Part shown: one piece after another, positions 18,121 to 23,780 of the stretch | Layout: each line of letters begins with the position of its first letter | Position numbering within the stretch: the first letter of the stretch is position 1 | DNA from: Amoeboradix gromovi | Taxonomy: Eukaryota > Sanchytriomycota > Sanchytriomycetes > Sanchytriales > Sanchytriaceae | Direction: 5' to 3' | NCBI GenBank assembly: GCA_018985225.1 | Contig: JADGIF010000066.1 | Coordinates: 1 to 23,780, forward strand | DNA length: 23,780 bases | Made by a program: the position numbers and the translations under genes | The notes under the pieces: model-generated | Seen by the model: only the letters and a program-made list of their open reading frames with translations | Told to the model about the DNA's origin: nothing | Databases searched by the model: none

Positions 18121-18552
18121 TTAAAAGTCCAGATTTCCGAGAAAATCGAGAATTTCCACAGAGAAACTAATGCTAGTTTCTCCGTTACAGTGATTGCTCA
18201 CGCTTTCACTACCCTGAGGCGCGATTGAACAAGGATGCAGATAATTGATGTATATGTTCTTTGCTGCCATATGGTCTCTATCTATCTCCAAATGACAATT
18301 GGTACAGGTGTAGGTTTCTAAATTGTTTTTCTTTAGAGTACCACACCTTGCACATGTCTGACTAGTAAATGACTCATTACACTCAACCATCGTCTTTCCT
18401 CTTTGTTTACACTTGAACTTCAAGCGTTCCTTGAATGTGTAATGGGACATTGTTACCATATTAATTGCGACCTTGCTCAACAATCTACTTATCATTTGAC
18501 TAGTATTGAAAGATGGCAAGCATATAAGATCATATGTCTTTGTATGCTGCAC
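18121..18552 (-). pseudogene. C-terminal part of a Fanzor2 (eukaryotic TnpB-like) RNA-guided nuclease
   Basis: A 143-codon open frame without ATG, cut off upstream by stops (TAG at 18558-18556), so the N-terminal wedge/REC and RuvC-I parts are missing. Order of motifs (numbering within this frame): KTYDLICLPSFNTSQM, where P13 replaces the canonical RuvC-II Glu; MSHYTFKERLKFKCKQ; ECNESFTSQTC with E60 at the place of the alternative catalytic Glu of Fanzors; an intact zinc ribbon C67/C70...C83/C86; and DRDHMAAKNI, the RuvC-III motif with its Asp. The order and the Pro-to-Glu spacing of 47 residues agree with what is reported for Fanzor active sites. All four zinc ligands remain, so this is the youngest fragment seen in full. 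Its 5' side is 190 bases from the TDP1 start. Confidence 0.85.
18161..18182. repeat. perfect hairpin in the Fanzor2 3' coding end
   Basis: GAGAAACTA, a 4-base loop ATGC, then TAGTTTCTC: a perfect 9-bp stem inside the last part of the Fanzor2 frame. Guide RNAs of TnpB and Fanzor elements commonly overlap the 3' end of the gene, so this could be part of the guide scaffold. The decayed copy at 2211 lacks it precisely. Confidence 0.55.
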
Positions 18553-18741
18553 CTGCTAGTTATTTCTTTAGAATTGATTTACCATTTACGAAAAGGAAGA
18601 ACATCGAGTATTTGAGCTATTAGAAAAATCTGGAAAAGCCTTGAAATTATACAAAAATGCATACAAATTCGCGATAAATGATTTATTCAAGAAAACAATC
18701 GAGCTGTTTTAGCCCAAATAATTATTTTTATTTCACAACTC

Positions 18742-19788
18742 ATGAAACTATTTCATCCTTTTGACCCATCGATTACGCTAAGTGACATGCTAGCTGACAA
18801 AGAAATAGACCACCTGTATGTCTTTAACTACATGGTGGATGTAGCATATATGGAGATGCTACTTATATCGCATACTGTTAGCAACATTCATATAATAGCG
18901 CAAAAAGTGGATGAAAAGTTAAATAACAGGTACAAATACATCAAACCACATCTGCCATATAAGTACGGAACTCATCACACAAAAATGTTTATTACTTTTA
19001 CCAAAAATGAGTGTGCTGTAATAATCCACACCGCTAATATCATAAAGCGAGACTGGAAATACAAGACACAGGGCTATAACGTGTTCAAAGGCACACTTGG
19101 TAGCTATGACTCTCAATTTAAATCTGATATTATAGACTACGTCGACCAGTATGGGAATTTAAATGATTTGTCTGATTTGCTACGCTTGTTTCACTTCAAC
19201 ACAGATGCCCAACTGATAGCCTCAGTCCCTGGTAGGTTTAAAAGCAGTAAATATGGATTGTCTAGGATCAAATCTTTGTTCTCCGGGTTATCTTTCGACG
19301 ATTTGATAATCCAATGCTCAAGCATTCCCAGACTCGGCCATTCGCTCATCAAATCTCCGATTTATGCATTGATGAGCGCATTCAACTGCAATGACTATAA
19401 GTTTGTATATCCGACCAAGAAATGCATCTTGAATAGCTATGAAGGTATCAGTGCAGGCGATTCTTTTCCTCACTCTATTTCTAATTACAGAATTCATTTT
19501 AGGTGGTTAAAACCCCATCTGTACCACTGGAAAACTGACAGCGCTGATTATGATAAATGCATGCCACATATCAAGTCTTTTGCGGTGATTAGGCATGGTC
19601 GAGTGGAATTCACCATTGTGTCCTCTCACAATATTAGTGCTGCTGCCTGGGGTATTTTAAAGAATGATGAGATTACTATAAAATCATATGAGCTAGGTGT
19701 GTTGCAAGTAGGTAATGACGTACCTTATAGTCTTCCATTGCAAAAGTACACCGAAAACGATGAAGTATGGGTATCAGTGTTGAATTGA
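18742..19788 (+). CDS. TDP1: tyrosyl-DNA phosphodiesterase 1
   Basis: 348 residues. TDP1 hydrolyses 3'-phosphotyrosyl bonds left by stalled topoisomerase I and other 3' blocks. Two HKD-type motifs are seen: YGTHHTKMF with H79 and K81, followed by VIIHTANIIKRDW; and MPHIKSF with H276 and K278, followed by SSHNISAAAWG with N297. The end YELGVLQ...YSLPLQKY...EVWV is typical of the family. The catalytic core is complete, but the protein is short (the human enzyme is 608 residues): it lacks the disordered N-terminal region and begins almost directly at the first phospholipase-D-like domain. Start: the ATG at 18742, preceded by an A+T-rich leader that separates it from the Fanzor2 fragment. Confidence 0.93.
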   Translation: MKLFHPFDPSITLSDMLADKEIDHLYVFNYMVDVAYMEMLLISHTVSNIHIIAQKVDEKLNNRYKYIKPHLPYKYGTHHTKMFITFTKNECAVIIHTANIIKRDWKYKTQGYNVFKGTLGSYDSQFKSDIIDYVDQYGNLNDLSDLLRLFHFNTDAQLIASVPGRFKSSKYGLSRIKSLFSGLSFDDLIIQCSSIPRLGHSLIKSPIYALMSAFNCNDYKFVYPTKKCILNSYEGISAGDSFPHSISNYRIHFRWLKPHLYHWKTDSADYDKCMPHIKSFAVIRHGRVEFTIVSSHNISAAAWGILKNDEITIKSYELGVLQVGNDVPYSLPLQKYTENDEVWVSVLN

Positions 19789-19849
19789 ATTAGTAAATAG
19801 TAGAATGTATTTAACAGACTTAATTATTAATTTGATATTTGTTCCTTCT

Positions 19850-19876
19850 ATTCGAACTGTTCTATGATGTTCGAAT
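19850..19876. repeat. inverted repeat downstream of TDP1
   Basis: ATTCGAAC at 19850-19857 and GTTCGAAT at 19869-19876, a perfect 8-bp stem with an 11-base loop, about 60 bases past the TDP1 stop. It may be a 3' untranslated structure. It does not fit a tRNA. Confidence 0.35.
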
Positions 19877-19942
19877 GCATAAAAATAGTCAACCCATTTG
19901 TCGCTATCTCAACGTATAGGATAAAAAGAAAAAATGTATTAG

Positions 19943-20596
19943 ATGTGTATTGACGTAAAGGCAGCCAAACAAATATTACCTAAGTATTATCAGATCGTTT
20001 TACTAGCACTAGAAACCTTAAGGATTGTAGATCTGGTGTATAGAGAAGTTGTTTTAGGAGAGATACTAGCTACAACATGAGGATATAAAATCGTTAAAAA
20101 ACGAGATTATTACTATGACGACAGCTTTAGGTACAAAACAATAGCATTACTGTATCCCCAGTAAGAAACTTGTGTCCACAATTGCAAGCAAGACAATTTT
20201 ATTCCTTAATCTCTGTGCTAAAACGAAAAAAGAGCAGTCGATTACAGCATCGGTGCTTAGTATGGGACATTTCGGAATGGATAATTCTGCATTTTTAAAA
20301 TTTGCTTAATTACTTTGTTATTTTATTAAAATAGCCGATGTAGAAGAAAATAGCGGAGGATTTTCGCAAAATGATGTAATTTACTCTGGGTCATCATTTT
20401 TCTCCCATACGTTACTACTGCATGTTTATTTTGCATCTTGTTTGTGTTAATCGTTATTTTGAAATTCTGCTTCTGGGATAAGCAGAGCTACCTTTGTCGT
20501 GTCGAAGACCAGTTACGATGACATTGTGTATGAATACATTATAAACGATATAAAAACAAGTTATTCTGATGCTAAGGGTATAGCATGGCTAGCAGC
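19943..20596 (+). other. possible split or decayed gene of unknown function
   Basis: Three open plus-strand pieces with coding-like composition. First, ATG 19943 reads MCIDVKAAKQILPKYYQIV and runs 45 codons to TGA at 20078; the same frame then continues 27 codons to 20160, where a consensus-like 5' splice site GTAAGA begins. Second, about 20330-20400 reads DVEENSGGFSQNDVIYSG. Third, about 20470-20596 reads ATFVVSKTSYDDIVYEYIIN and onward to TAA. A branch-like TGCTAAAAC (20216-20224) and AG acceptors (20237, 20246) lie between, but no splice model joins all pieces without breaking the frame. I do not recognise a family. It could be an intron-containing gene or a dead one; chance open frames are possible in this A+T-rich DNA. 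Confidence 0.25.
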
Positions 20597-20819
20597 CTTG
20601 TTTTAAGCCCTTTATAAAGTGGTGTAATAATTTGTGGCAAGGCGTTACTTGCTCTCCTAGCTATTTTTGATATACAAGAAAAGAATCTACTTCAAGAAAA
20701 AACCAGCCGGTCACACATTCGAACAATAAGTCAAGATATAGCAATAAAATAGACACGAGGAAAAATAGAAATTTATTCAATTCAATAGTAACATTCGAAG
20801 AGGGAGATGGCAGTTCACC

Positions 20820-21870
20820 TCATTTCATTCCAGAACCTACGTCTGCCACCGCTGTTTTGTCATCATGAAAAGCATTGATGCACTTGTCTTGGACTTTATG
20901 AAACTCTTCCTGTGGGTCTTGACGGCGAGGCCCAATATATCACTCTACTTTCTTCTTCAGAGCTCTCTTTGCATTGTGATGGTACCTCTTTCCATTCTCA
21001 TTGGTGAAGAGCAGTTAAACCAGAGATGCAGTATCTAGCCTGAAGTGCCTGTGGATGATCTCGCTTAGCAGTGGGAATACACTGTAGATGTTGCATCCAT
21101 GCTCTTCTACTGCTTTTATCATATACAGCACGTAGGGCAGGTATTCCTGCGAGAGTACACTGGATACAGTAGTAGACGCCGTGCTCTCTCAGTTTTCACT
21201 TCGGCATGATCTTGAGACTTTCAGTATCAACAAAGATGCGGTACTGTACGTCTGATGTCCTGAGGTCGCTAATACTGCGGATACCATTCTTCGCCTTGCC
21301 CAGCTCGCGACACAGGGCATTGATTTGTTGCTTTTTCTGCTTTGTTGTACTATCATTAGCCTTATAGGCTTTCACCGGGTCCGCATTGAAGAACCGCTTG
21401 AGATACTTGCAAAAGTGCTTTATCTTATTCTCGTACATAGTGATCACATCAATCGCCATGTGTTCCGGGACAGGTTTGAGGTGGCGGTAAGCTATAGCGT
21501 CCAACATGACTGGTTCATAATGCTCTCGGTAGAATTTAGTCAGCTTCTCTTTGAGCTCTTGAGTTTCAACTTTTGGAACTCAATTCTCTGTTTTCTTACA
21601 TGATATCTTCTTATGACCTTTGACAAGCTTTGTCGATGGAAGGCAGAGCATCTCCAGCCTGATTACAGTGGATTAAGTATAAGCTGTGAGTCATAATCCT
21701 GTTGGTGAGAAGAGCTGCATTGGTAAGCTTCTCGATGACCGCTTCATTCTTGACGACGCATTCGAGGCTATTAAGATACTGAAAGCGGGCTTGTTCTACA
21801 TACCAGGTGTGGCAAGAGAGCTGCGCAACTCAATTTTGTGCCAAATAATGTTTTTATATACCGGCCAATC
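20820..21870 (-). pseudogene. N-terminal half of a dead Fanzor1 nuclease gene
   Basis: Read on the minus strand in three successive frames with stops. Frame 1 (about 21860-21610): VVKNEAVIEKLTNAALLTNR followed by IMTHSLYLIH and ALPSID. Frame 2 (about 21660-21185): KFYREHYEPVMLDAIAYRHL followed by VPEHMAIDVITMYENKIKHF. Frame 3 (about 21160-20820): YLPYVLYMIKAVEEHGCNIY followed by SVFPLLSEIIHRHFRLDTASL. The last motif strongly resembles the FPLRxxxxPxxIxLDTxxLI block of Fanzor1 proteins, and the first resembles their usual N-terminal helix. The RuvC-I region is not seen before homology ends near 20820. It may be the other part of the gene whose C-terminal half lies at 14696-15370 (same strand, correct order) or a separate copy. 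It ends about 45 bases from an inverted-repeat element. Confidence 0.65.
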
Positions 21871-21913
21871 TAGAAAGTGTAATTTCAAAATTTTGACATT
21901 TTAAATCTTCATT

Positions 21914-22390
21914 TGGGACACCAAATATAAAAACTAGACTAACTCGTTTTTAAACGTGCTCCATACGGAGGAAATGCTATCATTAATAAAAGATCTTCTA
22001 TTATACTAATCTTCTTTCATTGATTGTATTCCTCTTTTCAAAATAAAACTAGAAGACCCTGCATCTCGTTCAAATATATGAGGTCTTTGAGCATCTAAGA
22101 AAAAGGTGCATTTTCTTAGACGGTACTCTTTTCTAGTGTCATTTTGCAATGTTATACTAACATCATTACTCTTATCTATTCTAGTTTTTACAGAGTAATA
22201 GTGATATTTTATTTGAAATAAAGATTGGATGAAAGAGTAAGAGAAAAGCTGTACAGAATATTTATTTTCCTTTTATACTCGTCAACTAGCTGAATGCCCA
22301 CTCGCCTCTTAAATCCATAAAATTAATAAAGCTGAAATAATGTTCAAGTTGTTACAGAAAGTTAGTCCAGTTTTTATATTTGATGTCTCA
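21914..22390 (+). mobile_element. terminal-inverted-repeat element, copy 2 (477 bp)
   Basis: The left end TGGGACACCAAATATAAAAA (21914) is mirrored by the right end, which reads TGAGACATCAAATATAAAAA on the minus strand (22390). About 140 bases of the left interior are nearly identical to the copy starting at 23636. The minus strand of the left part encodes a remnant of the same short peptide as copy 1 (FERDAGSSSFILKRGIQSMK). It lies directly upstream of the thioredoxin-NDP kinase gene: its right end is 37 bases from that gene's ATG, so it probably sits in the promoter. Confidence 0.7.
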
Positions 22391-22426
22391 TGTGTTTAAA
22401 TTTAATTTTAACTGGGAAAGGCCAAA

Positions 22427-23423
22427 ATGATTTTGGAAAACGATAATTTGGTAGCAAGATTAAATTCAGATAAAGTTGTATTGCTAGATCTTTTTACTAA
22501 ATGGGCTGGAAACTGCGTACCGATAGAACAATTTGTAGCAAAGCAGGATATGGGAATAGACTATCTTAAAATAGAAATTGATGAAATGCCTAATATGGAG
22601 AGTATACAGAATGACTGCGCACCGCATTTGTGTTTATTTAAGAACGGAATTATGTTTTATTATACAAACGAGCCAGATTCCACTGGTATTGAGCACGCTT
22701 TGAATGGAGATAAGACAAAAATGTGCCATAATGCGCCATTTGTAATCAATCGTGAGGAAAAAAATGAAGGAAAAGGGAAAACTAAAGCATTGTTTGTCAA
22801 ACCAGATTCTTTGGGATTAGAAAGTAAAATAAATGAGCAATTTATTAATGATGGAACCCAAGTAAAACAAACAAAAAAGGTATTTTGCGTTAAAATAGTG
22901 TGATACAGACTTAATCGCTGATACTCTAATTTCTACAGAATTTTTAGGTTTAGAGAGGGTTTTGCTTGGTATTAAACCTGAATCTTCTGAATACAGTGAT
23001 CAGATAATTGAGGTTGTAAAATCAAGAGGATTTAAAGTTATCGCAAAAAAACAAATTCAACTGAATGAGAACCAACTTAAGGTTCTCTATGGGAAATTAG
23101 AATCATTGGAGTTTTATAGTTCTTTTATGCAGTGGATGCTGTCCGAATCATTGATATTCTATGTTTTGGAAAAAGAGAATGGAATTAAGGATTTGAAGAT
23201 GCTACTCGGACCCAAGGACAAAGATACTGCCAAAAAATTACATCCAGAATCTTTGCGGTCATTATTTTCAAGTTACAAAGAGTATTGGCAAAACTGTGCG
23301 CATTCTAGTGACAGGGAAAATGTCTTGTTAGAAATAACATCGCTGTTTCCAGAGTTGGAATTTGACCCTTCAAACTCATATCTAAAAGAGAACAACAGCA
23401 TCCTTCAAAATGGCAATAAATGA
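22427..23423 (+). CDS. thioredoxin-NDP kinase fusion (TXNDC3/TXNDC6-like), frame interrupted
   Basis: Two adjoining frames form one likely gene. 22427-22903 encodes a thioredoxin-like domain (about 1-95) whose active site reads WAGNC (26-30): the first Cys of WCxxC is Ala, leaving one Cys. It then shows the beginning of an NDP kinase fold (ALFVKPDSLGLE...). In another frame, 22941-23423 encodes a nearly complete NDP kinase domain with IKPES, GFKVIAKKQIQL, LLGP and NCAHSSD, where the His at 23301-23303 is the catalytic position. There is no ATG at the second domain, so a short intron (candidate 22880-22955) or a frameshift joins them. Such fusions are flagellar or sperm-tail proteins in known eukaryotes. 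The stop TGA is directly preceded by AATAAA. Confidence 0.7.
22880..22955 (+). other. candidate 76-base intron joining the thioredoxin and NDP kinase parts
   Basis: GTATTT at 22880 and TTTAGAG ending at 22955 remove the stops and join the frames in phase (…QTKK then RVLLGIKPES). A better-looking acceptor, TTCTACAG at 22938 after a CTAAT branch-like motif, does not restore the frame with this donor but would with a GTAAAA donor at 22824. A real frameshift is the alternative. Confidence 0.35.
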
Positions 23424-23635
23424 TTTGATTCAAATGACTCGCGCAAACAGAAAGGGGTTCATCACGTTGTGCAGAAATTTATTTTGCAAATAAAAAAACT
23501 TTGCCAAGAAATAGTTGCTTCGAGCTTTATTCTTGCCCATCGTGCCTTTCACCAATGCAAAAACATTTTTACAACTTCTTCTGCTTTTAAGGACGCATCA
23601 TGGCCAAGACTGCAGTATTGAAGGACATGATTACA
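23424..23635. other. intergenic sequence before the third element copy
   Basis: A 27-codon plus-strand frame starts at ATG 23409, overlapping the end of the kinase gene (MAINDLIQMTRANRKGF...), and stops at 23490. No family is recognised, and it is probably chance. Confidence 0.3.
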
Positions 23636-23780
23636 TGGGACACCAAATATAAAAACTAGACTAACTCGTTTTTAAAGGAGGTGCTCCATACGGAGGAAAT
23701 CATTAATAAAAGATCTTCTGTTATACCAATTTTCTTTTATTGATTGTATTCCTCTTTTCAAAATAAAACTAGAAGACCCT
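23636..23780 (+). mobile_element. terminal-inverted-repeat element, copy 3, left end only
   Basis: Begins TGGGACACCAAATATAAAAA and continues nearly identical to 21914-22070, with small indels (a GGAG insertion after TTTAAA and loss of GCTAT before CATTAATAAAAG). The window ends inside it. Confidence 0.75.

Noticed and set aside
18403-18615. 70-codon plus-strand frame
   Set aside because: Antisense to the Fanzor2 fragment, with no motif of its own.
19850-19876. TTCGAAC/GTTCGAA resembling a tRNA T-loop
   Set aside because: No acceptor stem, D-arm or anticodon arm can be placed around it on either strand.
21325-21904. 92- and 72-codon plus-strand frames
   Set aside because: Antisense to the Fanzor1 N-terminal relic. 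The minus strand reads as motifs, the plus strand does not.
1-23780. CRISPR array, rRNA or prokaryotic operon features
   Set aside because: No regularly spaced repeats, no rRNA-like sequence and no ribosome-binding-site pattern. The genes are eukaryotic nuclear genes.

Overview
The window is nuclear DNA from a eukaryote with a compact, A+T-rich, intron-poor genome. Most genes are single long open frames. Neighbouring genes lie as little as 16-45 bases apart (bHLH gene/clamp loader, WD-repeat gene/helicase, PDK/REV3), and poly(A) signals are often fused to the stop codon. An axonemal-type dynein intermediate chain candidate and a thioredoxin-NDP kinase fusion suggest an organism that makes a flagellum. 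Together with a mitochondrial complex I factor and a PDK-family kinase, this fits a zoosporic early-diverging fungus or a close relative. The species is not identified; the lineage is inference.

Layout. 1-43: 3' end of a Fanzor2 (eukaryotic TnpB) gene, cut by the window edge. 227-2181: bHLH transcription factor, then a Rad17-like checkpoint clamp-loader ATPase. 2211-2342 and 3508-3756: decayed Fanzor2 3' ends, with a small unknown gene (2628-2927) and a complex I assembly factor-like gene (3220-3474) between and beside them. 4068-5804: WD-repeat dynein intermediate chain candidate, convergent with a DHX8/Prp22-like DEAH helicase (5821-8442, minus). 9186-10484: PDK/BCKDK-family mitochondrial kinase, followed 43 bases later by REV3, the catalytic subunit of DNA polymerase zeta (10528-14529).

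14696-18552 is a mobile-element graveyard: the C-terminal half of a dead Fanzor1 (minus), about 2.3 kb without a recognisable intact gene, a 395-bp terminal-inverted-repeat element, and the best preserved Fanzor2 C-terminus. An intact TDP1 gene follows (18742-19788). Then come about 1 kb of fragmented open frames, the N-terminal half of a dead Fanzor1 (20820-21870, minus), a second terminal-inverted-repeat element (21914-22390), a thioredoxin-NDP kinase gene with a broken frame or short intron (22427-23423), and the left end of a third copy of the element (from 23636).

The most interesting content is the accessory layer. Two distinct families of Fanzor RNA-guided nuclease occur in six pieces within 22 kb. 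They are interleaved with a small inverted-repeat element family that carries a conserved short lysine-rich peptide and lies within about 70 bases of two of the Fanzor pieces. Comparing the Fanzor2 copies places the element's right end only about 7 bases past the stop codon. The host genes themselves (Rad17, REV3, TDP1, DHX8, PDK) are conventional, with several shortened architectures.
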